64,000 nt of DNA from Candidatus Cloacimonadota bacterium (lineage in GTDB: Bacteria; Cloacimonadota; Cloacimonadia; Cloacimonadales; TCS61): the NCBI GenBank assembly GCA_030600585.1, contig JAUVLU010000005.1:1-64000 (forward strand), read 5' to 3'. The position numbers were made by a program, and so were the translations under genes. Shown one piece after another: positions 53,494 to 62,016 of this stretch; positions within the stretch are counted from its first letter, which is position 1, and every line of letters starts with the position of its first letter. The notes below the pieces were generated by a model. That model made no database searches, had not been told where the DNA came from, and saw only the letters and a list, made by a program, of their open reading frames with translations.

Positions 53494-56232
53494 GTGAGAA
53501 AGAAACTATACTTGATAGATGGGACAGCTTATATTTACAGAGCTTTTTTCGCATTCATTCGTAATCCTCTTTATAACAGTAAAGGGAATAATACGAGTGC
53601 TATTTTCGGCACGATAAATTCATTTATAAAACTGGTGGATGATTTTAAGCCGGAACATATTGCCATCTCTTTTGATAGACAAGAAAAAACTTTTCGTCAT
53701 GAAATCACAGATACTTACAAGGCAAACAGACCTCCGGCACCGGATGAACTTCATCAACAGGTTGAACCGATTAAGGAATTCTTTGCAGCTATTGGTCTGC
53801 CGGATATTTCCAAAGCAGGTTATGAAGCAGATGATGTTATAGCCACTCTTGCAGAAAAAAATAAAGAACAATTTGATATTGTTATTGTGTCAGGAGATAA
53901 GGATTTTGCACAGTTGGTAGATAATCGGGTAACACTTTATGATCCTAAAAAGAACAAGAATATTAACGCAGAGAATATTAAAGAAAAATATGGGATCAGT
54001 CCTGAACAATTTATAGATTACCTTGCTATCTGCGGTGATACTGCCGATAACATTCCCGGCGTAAAAGGAATTGGGCCGAAAGGAGCTTCCAAATTACTGA
54101 ACGAATTTGAAACTCTGGATGGAATTTATGAAAATCTCGATAAGATAAAAGCCAAGGGGATTCTGGAAAAACTAACCGAGCATAAAAAAGATGCGTATCT
54201 TTCTAAAAAACTGGTTACGATCATCCGTGATGTTCCATTGCAAATAGTTGAGGAAGAGTTTGTTTTTGATAAAAATAAATTGCAGAACGGCATAAATATT
54301 TTGAATGATTTTGAACTTTTCTCAATTGCAAATAAGATAAAAAAATTGTTTTCTCAACCAAAAATTGTGCCGGAAACAAAAGAAGTGCTGAGCTTTAATA
54401 ATGAATTTAATTTCAATACGAATGGAACGGAGTTGAAGTATCAAACAATTCTAACCGATACAAAAGAGAGCTTTGCATATCTGCTTTCATTATTGAATAC
54501 GGCGGAGATAGTTGCTATCGATACGGAGACAACTTCCAAAGATCCGCATCTCGCTGAGTTAGTTGGAATCTCTATTTGTGCGGATGTAAACAGATCATTT
54601 TATATTCCTCTTAAGCATCAGATGGCACAAAATCTTGATCCTGAATATGTTTTAGCCCAATTGAAAGATAAACTTAAAAATAAGATACTTGTCGCTCATA
54701 ATTCCAAATATGATCTTCTCGTTTTAGAAAATGCAGGTTGGAAGATCGACGAGAATATTTTCGATACAATGATTGCGCATTATCTTATAAATCCTATCTC
54801 TAAACATTCACTTGCAAATTGTGCTTTAGAGGAATTCGGACATGAAATGATACCGATCTCCGAGCTTATCGGGAAAGGGAAAAAACAGATAACTTTTGAT
54901 TTGGTTACAACCGATCAGGCAGCTAAATATGCCGCCGAAGATGCTTACATAACCTTTAAATTATATAACATCTATTTAGAAAAATTGAAGAAAAATGAGC
55001 TTTATGAACTTTTCCAAAGTATTGAACTGCCCCTGATCTTTGTTTTAGCTGATATGGAAAAAAACGGTGTTTTCATCGATAGGAAAATACTATCTGAATT
55101 TTCTAAACGAAATCAGAAAAGGCTGGGTGAGCTGACAAAAGATATCTTTGAATTAGCCGGATCACAATTCAATTTAAATTCTCCACAGCAGCTTTCTAAA
55201 GTCCTTTTTGAAGATCTCGGTATTAAACCTGAAAAATCGACAAAAACAGGCTATTCCACAAATATCACAGTTCTGGAATCTCTGGCGAAGGAACACGAAA
55301 TTGCCAGATTTCTAATTGAATACAGACAGATTTCAAAATTGGAATCTACCTACGTTTCTGCTCTTCCTGAACTTATCAATTCGCAATCGAATAGAGTGCA
55401 TTCATCATTCAATCAGACAGTCGCTTCAACCGGAAGATTATCCTCTTCCAACCCGAATATGCAGAACATACCCATACGAACTGAGATGGGAAGAGAGATA
55501 CGAAAAGCATTTTGCGTAAGTGGTGATGGTCATGTGATTTTGGCAGCAGATTACTCTCAGATCGAGTTGCGTATTTTGGCGATACTTTCCGGTGATGAAA
55601 AGATGATAACAGCTTTTAATAATAAACAGGATATTCATTGTGAAACTGCAAGCATTGTATTTAATGTTCCTAAAATAGAAGTTACACCAGATCAGCGGAG
55701 ATTTGCCAAGATCATCAATTTTGGTTTAATGTATGGAATGGGATCTTTTCGGATTTCGCAGGAACTCGATATTTCGCGAAAGGAAGCCAAAGAATTTATA
55801 GAAAATTATTTTAATAAATTTCCTACGATAAAAGAATATATTCATTCAGGTATTCAACAGGCAATTGTTGATGGATTTGTTTCAACAATTTATGGCAGGA
55901 AGCTCTATCTTCCCGATCTTTACAGTTCAAATAAAATGCTGGCAGAAGGGGCAAAGCGGGTCGCAACCAATATGCCGATTCAGGGAAGTGCTGCGGATAT
56001 TATCAAAGCTGCAATGATATCCTTACATAAAAAAATTAAAGATAATGTTGATATTAAGATGATAATTCAGGTTCATGATGAACTCGTTTTTGAAATACGA
56101 AAAGATAAATTGGAAGAAGCTAAAAAACTTATTATTGATGAGATGGAAAACGCCCTGCCGGAAAGATTTAGGAATATCGTTCCGCTTATTGTCGATGTGG
56201 GAATTGGACAGAATTGGTATGAAGCACATTGA
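53494..56232 (+). CDS. polA: DNA polymerase I
   Basis: 912 residues from a GTG start (VRKKLYLIDGTAYIYRAFFA) with GGAG seven nt upstream; the earlier in-frame GTG at 53470 lies within a dispersed repeat phrase and has no site. The 5' nuclease domain (about 1-290) has YEADDVIATLAE, VSGDKDFAQLVD and CGDTADNIPGVKGIGPK. The 3'-5' exonuclease is intact (VAIDTETTSKD, VAHNSKYDLLVLE, YAAEDAYITF), unlike many Gram-positive PolA. Polymerase motifs A (AADYSQIELRILA), B (RRFAKIINFGLMYGMG) and C (QVHDELVFE) are present. Followed 24 nt later by deoD. Confidence 0.97.
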   Translation: MRKKLYLIDGTAYIYRAFFAFIRNPLYNSKGNNTSAIFGTINSFIKLVDDFKPEHIAISFDRQEKTFRHEITDTYKANRPPAPDELHQQVEPIKEFFAAIGLPDISKAGYEADDVIATLAEKNKEQFDIVIVSGDKDFAQLVDNRVTLYDPKKNKNINAENIKEKYGISPEQFIDYLAICGDTADNIPGVKGIGPKGASKLLNEFETLDGIYENLDKIKAKGILEKLTEHKKDAYLSKKLVTIIRDVPLQIVEEEFVFDKNKLQNGINILNDFELFSIANKIKKLFSQPKIVPETKEVLSFNNEFNFNTNGTELKYQTILTDTKESFAYLLSLLNTAEIVAIDTETTSKDPHLAELVGISICADVNRSFYIPLKHQMAQNLDPEYVLAQLKDKLKNKILVAHNSKYDLLVLENAGWKIDENIFDTMIAHYLINPISKHSLANCALEEFGHEMIPISELIGKGKKQITFDLVTTDQAAKYAAEDAYITFKLYNIYLEKLKKNELYELFQSIELPLIFVLADMEKNGVFIDRKILSEFSKRNQKRLGELTKDIFELAGSQFNLNSPQQLSKVLFEDLGIKPEKSTKTGYSTNITVLESLAKEHEIARFLIEYRQISKLESTYVSALPELINSQSNRVHSSFNQTVASTGRLSSSNPNMQNIPIRTEMGREIRKAFCVSGDGHVILAADYSQIELRILAILSGDEKMITAFNNKQDIHCETASIVFNVPKIEVTPDQRRFAKIINFGLMYGMGSFRISQELDISRKEAKEFIENYFNKFPTIKEYIHSGIQQAIVDGFVSTIYGRKLYLPDLYSSNKMLAEGAKRVATNMPIQGSAADIIKAAMISLHKKIKDNVDIKMIIQVHDELVFEIRKDKLEEAKKLIIDEMENALPERFRNIVPLIVDVGIGQNWYEAH

Positions 56233-56256
56233 TATAATTAGGGATTAGAGATTATA

Positions 56257-56961
56257 ATGAGTATACACAATGAAGCAAAAAAGGGAGAGATCTCTGAAAC
56301 AATACTTTTACCGGGAGATCCGCTGCGGGCAAAATTTATCGCGGAAAATTTTCTGGAAGATGCAGTTTGCTACAATAAAGTCCGCAATATCTTTGGTTAT
56401 ACGGGAACATATAAAGGGAAAAGAATATCGGTTCAGGGAACGGGAATGGGAATTCCATCAATGTCGATCTACGTTACTGAATTGATTAGAGATTACGGTG
56501 TAAAAAATCTTATAAGAATTGGAAGTTGCGGTGCTATCAAACCGGAGATCAATTTAATGGATGTGATATTGGCTGAAGGAGCATCAACCGATTCCCAAAT
56601 GAATAAACTAGTTTTTGGTGGCTCTGATTTTGCGGCAATTGCCGATTTTGAGTTACTGTTAAAAGCTTATAATATTGCAAAAGAAAAGAATATAAATGTC
56701 CATGTCGGGAATATTCTTTCTTCTGATCTTTTCTATTCTGACGATCCAAATTTTTGGAAGATCTGGGCGAAATACGGAGTACTGGCTATCGATATGGAAA
56801 CAACCGCTTTATACAGTATTGCCGCAAAATATGGTGTTAATGCTCTTACTATTATTACAGTAAGTGATCAAATTGTAAGAGGCAAATCTACAACCAGTAA
56901 AGAGAGACAAACAGGATTTTATAGAATGATAGAAATCGCTTTGGAAACAGTTGGAAGATAA
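56257..56961 (+). CDS. deoD: Purine-nucleoside phosphorylase, DeoD type
   Basis: 234 residues, hexameric bacterial PNP family. Motifs: [19 protein letters not shown] at the start (phosphate-binding Gly-Asp), [30 protein letters not shown], and the catalytic end [32 protein letters not shown]. Cleaves purine (deoxy)ribonucleosides phosphorolytically for salvage. Probably co-transcribed with polA. Confidence 0.96.
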   Translation: MSIHNEAKKGEISETILLPGDPLRAKFIAENFLEDAVCYNKVRNIFGYTGTYKGKRISVQGTGMGIPSMSIYVTELIRDYGVKNLIRIGSCGAIKPEINLMDVILAEGASTDSQMNKLVFGGSDFAAIADFELLLKAYNIAKEKNINVHVGNILSSDLFYSDDPNFWKIWAKYGVLAIDMETTALYSIAAKYGVNALTIITVSDQIVRGKSTTSKERQTGFYRMIEIALETVGR

Positions 56962-56989
56962 TATTCTATTGCTGTAACTCATCCTGCTA

Positions 56990-57011
56990 TCCTTCTCTCA
57001 TGAGAGAAGGA
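56990..57011. repeat. Perfect 22-bp palindrome downstream of deoD
   Basis: TCCTTCTCTCA followed directly by its reverse complement TGAGAGAAGGA. No T-run follows, so it is more likely a relative of the CCCTCTC/GAGAGGG repeats than a terminator. Confidence 0.55.
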
Positions 57012-57121
57012 ACATAAGATGCCATAGGAAGAATTTATTTCAGATTTCCGATTGAAGATTTGTACGACTGGGCATATTTGAGAATGAAAAAATCTGTCTT
57101 TCTGTCTGCCAAACTTTTACA

Positions 57122-57156
57122 GGGCGTATCATTTTGATGCGCCCATTTATTTTAAT
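57122..57156 (+). terminator. Probable terminator of the polA-deoD unit
   Basis: GGGCGTATCA, TTT loop, TGATGCGCCC forms a 10-bp stem with one G-U, followed by ATTTATTTTAATT. It lies 160 bp after deoD and 25 bp before the end of the converging TPM gene, so it separates the two units. Confidence 0.55.
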
Positions 57157-57180
57157 TCATTATCTGTAAAATTTTATATT

Positions 57181-57927
57181 TTACCAACCACCGGAAGCAC
57201 CACCACCGCCGAAGCTGCCGCCACCGCCGGAGAATCCGCCAAATCCGCCGCCGAATCCACTACTGCCTCTGCTATGTCCTCCACCGATCATACTTCCCAG
57301 GAACAAGGCTGTAAACAAACCACCTCTTCTTCTTCCCAATCCACCAAAAACGAACATAAATAAGAAAACGAAAAAACCGAAAGGAACTTGCTTACGCTTT
57401 CCAGATCTTTGCTGTTGATCATACTTTGCAAGCTGTTCATCGGTGATTTCAAATTCGTTTGTAACAAGACCGCTGATTGCCAGCAGTCCGTTCGTGATCC
57501 CGCCAGTATAATCTCCACGCTTAAAACCGGGAACAATATAATTCCGAATAATATATCCGCTTTTTGCATCGGTAATAATTGATTCGAGTCCATAACCAAC
57601 TTCAATACGGATCTTTTTCTCACTGAATGCGATAAGCAGGAGAACACCATTATCAAATTCTTTCTGACCCAATTTCCATTCTTGAGCAACTCTCAGGGAA
57701 TAATCTTCCAGGTTTTCACCTTGTAATGAAGAGATAGTAAGCAAAGCAACCTGCGAAGAAGTTTTAGCTTCCACATCTCGCAAAAGTGCTTCCAACTTTT
57801 CTTCATCTTTAGAATTAATTATTCCGGCATAATCATTGACCGCACTTTTAAGGCGTGGAACATCCAGAGAGAATAAAGCACTCACAGTTAGGATAAACAG
57901 GGCTGAAATTAATATTATCTTTTTCAT
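57181..57927 (-). CDS. TPM-domain exported protein (YgcG family)
   Basis: About 248 residues from the ATG at 57927 (MKKIILISALFILTVSALFSLDVP), with GGAG seven nt upstream. Signal peptide, then the TPM domain (about 25-165: VNDYAGIINSKDEEKLEALLRDVE, SSQVALLTISSLQGENLEDYSLRVAQEWKLGQK, DNGVLLLIAFSEKKIRIEVGYGLE), a membrane helix (about 190-205), and a Gly/Ser-rich tail (SSGFGGGFGGFSGGGGSFGGGGASGGW). Standard YgcG layout. Follows a second TPM gene by 1 nt and belongs to the lemA cluster. Role in the envelope is not established. Confidence 0.9.
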   Translation of the reverse strand: MKKIILISALFILTVSALFSLDVPRLKSAVNDYAGIINSKDEEKLEALLRDVEAKTSSQVALLTISSLQGENLEDYSLRVAQEWKLGQKEFDNGVLLLIAFSEKKIRIEVGYGLESIITDAKSGYIIRNYIVPGFKRGDYTGGITNGLLAISGLVTNEFEITDEQLAKYDQQQRSGKRKQVPFGFFVFLFMFVFGGLGRRRGGLFTALFLGSMIGGGHSRGSSGFGGGFGGFSGGGGSFGGGGASGGW

Positions 57928-57928
57928 C

Positions 57929-58603
57929 TTATTTCTCCAGGATATCAATGTCATCGGTTAGTTCATTTTTATCATCAGCTTGGATAGGGAAGTGCTCTGC
58001 CAACAGATCTCCACATTCGTTTATCGATTCTGTGAGATGAACAGTTATATCTTTCTGCTTGATACCTTCGATGATATTATCCACAATATTCTGCCACTTT
58101 TCTACTGAGATCTTTTCATTTATTCCGCTGTCTGCCAGCAACTCAACCCGCCTTTCCATAATTGAAATAAATATCAATATTCCGGTTCGATCTTTTGTGT
58201 TATATATTCCTGATTCCATAAAATAACGGGTCGCCCTTTCCTGCACTTTTTGATTTCTTATCTTTTTAGGAACGATCAGACGATCGATGCTGGAAATATT
58301 CCCAATAAAATAGAAGATAGTTATCATAATGAAAGTAGAAAAGCCATAGAACATTATAAGATAATTCACAGAATAATCCCAGAATTTTCCTTGCAGCCAT
58401 TGTTCGATACTGCCTGCAAAGAACATCATTATCACAAAGTATAAAAGACCGATTATCATTGCGAACATTAATTCATAAATCGCATAATTATAGCTCTCTT
58501 TTATCATGGCAGTGGCAATCTCACCGGAAGTTTTACTCTCTGCTGCCTTAACAGCAGAGCCAATCTTTTTCATATCATCTTTACTTAATTTAAATCCTGG
58601 CAT
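57929..58603 (-). CDS. TPM-domain membrane protein, second type
   Basis: About 224 residues from the ATG at 58603 (MPGFKLSKDDMKKI), with AAGGAG seven nt upstream; the 13-codon upstream extension is translated repeat DNA. A short N-terminal TPM part (ESKTSGEIATAMI), two membrane helices (about 40-66 and 80-102), then the rest of the TPM fold (RATRYFMESGIYNTKDRTGILIFISIMERRVELLADSGINEKI). Such split TPM proteins commonly accompany lemA and ygcG. Separated from lemA by a 166-bp spacer made mainly of a repeat. Confidence 0.85.
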   Translation of the reverse strand: MPGFKLSKDDMKKIGSAVKAAESKTSGEIATAMIKESYNYAIYELMFAMIIGLLYFVIMMFFAGSIEQWLQGKFWDYSVNYLIMFYGFSTFIMITIFYFIGNISSIDRLIVPKKIRNQKVQERATRYFMESGIYNTKDRTGILIFISIMERRVELLADSGINEKISVEKWQNIVDNIIEGIKQKDITVHLTESINECGDLLAEHFPIQADDKNELTDDIDILEK

Positions 58604-58621
58604 TTTAATACTCCTTTTTTC

Positions 58622-58759
58622 AACACAGAGACACAGAGTCACAGAAAAAAAATATTTAAATTTCTCTGTGTCTCAGTGTTTACCCTATTTTCATTTTTAA
58701 CTTTTTTCGTAGAAATTTTTTTATACAAAATCTACTCTGTGCCTCTGTGTCTCTGTGTT
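58622..58759. repeat. Switchable hairpin repeat (CACAGAGACACAGAG family) between lemA and the TPM genes
   Basis: AACACAGAGACACAGAG (58622-58638) can pair with CTCTGTGTCTCAGTGTT (58664-58680, 16 of 17) or with CTCTGTGTCTCTGTGTT (58743-58759, 17 of 17). The two alternatives are mutually exclusive. Located in the transcribed spacer of the lemA cluster. Confidence 0.7.
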
Positions 58760-58769
58760 TACCTTTTCA

Positions 58770-59381
58770 TTAAAATTCTACTTTTGGAGCTTCTTCTGCA
58801 CCTTCTGTAGATTTAAAATATTGTTTTTCATTGAATCCGAACATATTAGCAAGAATAACTTTGGGGAACAACTTGATGTAAGTATTGTAGTATCTCGCAG
58901 CTTCGTTAAACCTTTTTCTTTCAACTGCGATACGATTTTCTGTTCCTTCCAGTTGATCTTGCAGAGCAAGGAAATTCTGATTTGCTTTAAGATCGGGATA
59001 TTTTTCCATCACGACCATCAATCTTTGCAGTGCTCCACCTAAGCTGCTTTGAGCTTGTTGAAATTTTTGGAACATTGCCGGATCGTTAAGTACCTGCTCG
59101 GAAATATTAAAAGTTCCACCAGCTTTTGCACGGGCTTCGGTAACTGCGGTAAATGTTTCCTTTTCGTGTGCAGCATAGCCTTTAACAGTATTAACAAGAT
59201 TCGGAATGAGATCATATCTTCGTTGATATACATTCTCTACTTGACTCCATTTTTCCTTAACACCTTCATCTAATTTTACCATATTGTTGTAAGTTCCAAT
59301 TATACTGGAAATTGTAATTATAATAAGAATTACAACTACACCGATTGCAATAAGGCAGCCTTTCTTTGCATTTTTACTCAT
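58770..59381 (-). CDS. lemA: LemA family protein
   Basis: About 203 residues from the ATG at 59381 (MSKNAKKGCLIAIGVVVILI), with GGGAG upstream; the earlier ATG overlaps that site. One N-terminal membrane helix (about 9-31), then the LemA helical domain with YNNMVKLDEGVKEKWSQVENVYQRRYDLIPNLV, TVKGYAAHEKETFTAVTEARA and the C-terminal YNTYIKLFPKVILANMFGF. Widely found with YgcG/TPM genes, as here. Function unknown; an envelope stress or assembly role is often proposed. Confidence 0.94.
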   Translation of the reverse strand: MSKNAKKGCLIAIGVVVILIIITISSIIGTYNNMVKLDEGVKEKWSQVENVYQRRYDLIPNLVNTVKGYAAHEKETFTAVTEARAKAGGTFNISEQVLNDPAMFQKFQQAQSSLGGALQRLMVVMEKYPDLKANQNFLALQDQLEGTENRIAVERKRFNEAARYYNTYIKLFPKVILANMFGFNEKQYFKSTEGAEEAPKVEF

Positions 59382-59443
59382 TTTTATCTCCCTTTTTTTG
59401 CTCACCAGTCTTCGTTAAAACTACGACTCGGCAAGCGGATTTT

Positions 59444-59537
59444 CACAGATTTGAACGGATAAAAAACTAAAATTCATAATTCTATAAATCTCTAATCATT
59501 TTTATTCTTAATCCGTGTTTATCCGTGTTTATCTGTG
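59444..59537. repeat. TCCGTGTTTATCTGTG inverted repeat
   Basis: CACAGATTTGAACGGATAA (59444-59462) is mirrored by TTATCCGTGTTTATCTGTG (59519-59537) with 15 of 19 positions paired; TTAATCCGTG precedes the right arm. Relative of the elements at 50909-51233 and, more distantly, 58622-58759. Sits in front of lemA. Confidence 0.6.
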
Positions 59538-59560
59538 AGCTAATTTTTAATATCTCCTTA

Positions 59561-60145
59561 TTATTGTAATAATCCTTCATCAAAATCTGAGCCAAGATAA
59601 CTTTGCCAATCTACCCATGAACCTTCTTTTTCATCACCATCACTGTAAATAAGCCGGTAATCTCCGTGTTGATGCAGATCAATAAAAATATATGTTTTAA
59701 AACTTGAAATTCGATATTTCCATATTTGATAATCTTTCTGTGCATACTTAGTATTTACTCCGGTATTCAATTTTAATATTTCAAATGGTTTACCATGCTT
59801 GATGTAAATTCTGCCTATATCTGTTTTCCAGCCTTTACTAAAATGCGAATAATGCTTATTGCAATATTCAATTCGGGTTATGATTTCCAGTAGGAATTCA
59901 TTGCCTTCTGTTGCCGGATTTAGGTCTTGTGCTTTCCAGAAAGCTGAAATATATTCCCATTTGTTTTTTTTATCGAGTTTCTTATAATATCTTCTCTGAT
60001 TTGGTGAAAGAAAATAACTTACAAGTTTATATTCATCTTTCAAATTACTAAAAACATGATCTTCTCTTTTGGGAATTGAATCTATATCGACTGAAATTCC
60101 AATAAATATTCCAGTCATAATTATAATAAATAGAATTCTTTTCAT
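59561..60145 (-). CDS. GWxTD domain-containing protein, copy 2
   Basis: 194 residues. Signal peptide (MKRILFIIIMTGIFIGISV), then the GWxTD domain: YEYVSYFL-like EYKLVSYFLSPNQRRYYKKL, WKAQDLNPATEGNEFLLEIITRIEYCNKHYS, and the signature KGWKTDIGRIYIKHGKPFEI, then YQIWKYRISSFKTYIFID. The GWxTD family is found mainly in FCB and related phyla; function unknown, thought to be envelope-associated. 11 nt after its paralogue. The two share nearly identical signal peptides and similar bodies, so a recent tandem duplication. Confidence 0.85.
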   Translation of the reverse strand: MKRILFIIIMTGIFIGISVDIDSIPKREDHVFSNLKDEYKLVSYFLSPNQRRYYKKLDKKNKWEYISAFWKAQDLNPATEGNEFLLEIITRIEYCNKHYSHFSKGWKTDIGRIYIKHGKPFEILKLNTGVNTKYAQKDYQIWKYRISSFKTYIFIDLHQHGDYRLIYSDGDEKEGSWVDWQSYLGSDFDEGLLQ

Positions 60146-60156
60146 CTTAATATCCT

Positions 60157-60744
60157 TTATTGTAATAATGTTGCATCAAAATCTGTACCAAGATAATCAC
60201 GTAAATTTGCCCATGAACCTTCTTGTTCATCACCATCACTAAAAACAAGTCTAAAATCTCTATGTTGCTGAGGATCGATAAATAAAAATGTTTGAAAACT
60301 TGATATTCTGTATTTCCAAATTTGGTATTCTCTCAATGCAAGTTTAACATATGATCCAGTATTTGTTAGTTCCAAAATTTCAAATGGTTCACCATGCTTT
60401 ATATAAATTTTGCCCATATCTGTTTTCCAACCTTTCTTAAAATGCGAAAAATGTTTGTTGGAATATTTAATTCTATGTATGATTTCCAATAGGAACTCAT
60501 TATCCTCTGTCTCCGGATTTGGATCTTGTACTTTCCAGAAAGTTGAAAGATATTCCCATTTGTTTTCTATATCAAGTTTCTCGTAATACCTTTTCTGATT
60601 TGTATTAAGAAAATAACTCACAAGTTTGTATTCATCTTTTAAATCACTAAAGACATGACCTTCTTTTTGGGGAATTACTAATGGATCAGCTGAAATTCCA
60701 ATAAATATTCCAGTCATAATTATAATAAATAGAATTCTTTTCAT
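60157..60744 (-). CDS. GWxTD domain-containing protein, copy 1
   Basis: 195 residues with the same plan as the next gene: signal peptide MKRILFIIIMTGIFIGISA, then LKDEYKLVSYFLNTNQKRYYEKL, WKVQDPNPETEDNEFLLEIIHRI, KGWKTDMGKIYIKHGEPFEI (GWxTD signature), YQIWKYRISSFQTFLFID and the C-terminal LGTDFDATLLQ. Its start overlaps the end of the EamA transporter gene by 4 bp (ATGA), so the three genes are probably one operon. Confidence 0.85.
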   Translation of the reverse strand: MKRILFIIIMTGIFIGISADPLVIPQKEGHVFSDLKDEYKLVSYFLNTNQKRYYEKLDIENKWEYLSTFWKVQDPNPETEDNEFLLEIIHRIKYSNKHFSHFKKGWKTDMGKIYIKHGEPFEILELTNTGSYVKLALREYQIWKYRISSFQTFLFIDPQQHRDFRLVFSDGDEQEGSWANLRDYLGTDFDATLLQ

Positions 60745-61658
60745 CTTACTTTTTTCCTTTTATAGCTAATCTCAACAATTGCCAAAATCATTATTGATGC
60801 ACTTATCCACTGTATCGGCGACAGCAAATGATGATTGATAAAATAATCGAATAATATTGCTGAGATTGGAAAGAATAATTCGCAGATAGTAGAAACCATT
60901 GCAGTCACTTTGTTAAGTCCGAAATAAAATAGGAAGATCGCACCCGAGCCTGTGGTTATGGCAATTATAAGAAAGAATAACCAGTTGGTCGGCGTAACAT
61001 TCTGGAATTCACCAAGCTGCCCGATTATTAAAACATAGATCAACATAAGAAGAGCAGTAAACCCAAATCGGAAGAAATTGGTTGTGTAATAAGGTAATCT
61101 TGTTAATGCTTTTTTTCCCAGAACTGTGGCGCTTCCAAATGAAAATGCAGCTACAAGTGCCCAAAGTGCTGCCTTGATCAGAGATGCATTTTCACTCATA
61201 TTTGGTTTATTGAATCCAAATGTCAGGAAATAACTGGCGATAATGGCTAACAGTGCCCAAAAGATAAATCTACGCTTGATCTTTTCTTTCAGGAAGATCG
61301 CAGCGAGAGTGATAGCAAATATTGGCTGAAGTTTTTGAAGTAAAACAATTACCGAAAGATGATTAAAATCAACTAGGAATAAAGCTTTAACAATTGCCAG
61401 TGTACCGAGAGCACCACCGAAAAATGCAATTCCTCCCAGAAGTAAAAAATCAGCTTTTGTAAACGTTTTGAGTTTTTTATATTCCTTAAAAAGGAATGTA
61501 TTCATTAACACAAATGGCACAAAATGCAGCATGAAAACTACAAATCCAACATTTAAATTGTAAAGATTCGGGGTAAGAACAACGCCATCAAATCCCCACA
61601 TAGTTGCTGCCAGTATTATCGCTGTGGCTCCGATATATCTTTTTTTAGTTTCTTCCAT
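60741..61658 (-). CDS. EamA-family (DMT superfamily) transporter
   Basis: 305 residues with ten membrane segments arranged as two EamA repeats (about 10-145 and 160-295). Marks include IILAATMWGFDGVV in helix 1, NHLSVIVLLQKLQPIFAITLAAIFLKEKIKRR at the end of repeat one, and VSTICELFFPISAILFDYFINHHLLSPIQWISASIMI at the end of repeat two. Exports or imports small metabolites; substrate not predictable. First gene of a unit with the GWxTD pair. Confidence 0.88.
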   Translation of the reverse strand: MEETKKRYIGATAIILAATMWGFDGVVLTPNLYNLNVGFVVFMLHFVPFVLMNTFLFKEYKKLKTFTKADFLLLGGIAFFGGALGTLAIVKALFLVDFNHLSVIVLLQKLQPIFAITLAAIFLKEKIKRRFIFWALLAIIASYFLTFGFNKPNMSENASLIKAALWALVAAFSFGSATVLGKKALTRLPYYTTNFFRFGFTALLMLIYVLIIGQLGEFQNVTPTNWLFFLIIAITTGSGAIFLFYFGLNKVTAMVSTICELFFPISAILFDYFINHHLLSPIQWISASIMILAIVEISYKRKKVR

Positions 61659-61708
61659 TTTTATATTCCATAATTTAACTTACTTCGTTGCGAGTCAAGT
61701 CTTGCTGA

Positions 61709-61912
61709 TTAATTAGTGAAGAAATCAAAGATATTTCCAAGTGCGCTTGAACTAGCTTTGTAAATTTCAGTATATTTACATCAAGTGCAGGTAACAGTTG
61801 TAAATTTCTTGTTCTGAACATCGAATATTTTACTGAACATTCCACCGGTTGCACGGAATTCGTCTGTTTCGTATTCTGTATTTCCACATTTTGGGCAAAC
61901 ATATTTTGCCAT
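61709..61912 (-). pseudogene. Small zinc-ribbon protein gene with an in-frame TGA
   Basis: ATG at 61912 with GGAGG five nt upstream. It reads MAKYVCPKCGNTEYETDEF, then ATGGMFSKIFDVQNKKFTTV and TCT, then TGA at 61781-61783, then CKYTEIYKASSSALGNIFDF and FTN before TAA at 61709-61711. The family (Zn-ribbon nucleic-acid-binding-like proteins of about 65-70 residues) has two CxxC knuckles and the C-terminal SxxLGNIFDFF; here the TGA falls inside the second knuckle (C-T-stop-C). The sequence after the stop is fully conserved, so the nonsense codon is very recent, is a sequencing error, or is read through. One base change (TGA to CGA or AGA) restores the frame. Confidence 0.75.
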
Positions 61913-62016
61913 ATTTTCCTCCAAAATTTAATTTTAGTAAAAAATTAATTCCTAAATAAAGTGTCAATTTTTAAGTATCTTAAATCACTTATTATAAATA
62001 TAATAATGTATTTTTT

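Noticed and set aside
61781-61783. TGA in the zinc-ribbon gene read as selenocysteine
   Set aside because: The position is between, not at, the zinc-ligand cysteines. The short stem GTAAAT/ATTTAC one base after the TGA lacks the G-containing apical loop and spacing of a bacterial SECIS element. Homologues have an ordinary basic or polar residue there. Nonsense mutation, sequencing error or read-through are simpler.
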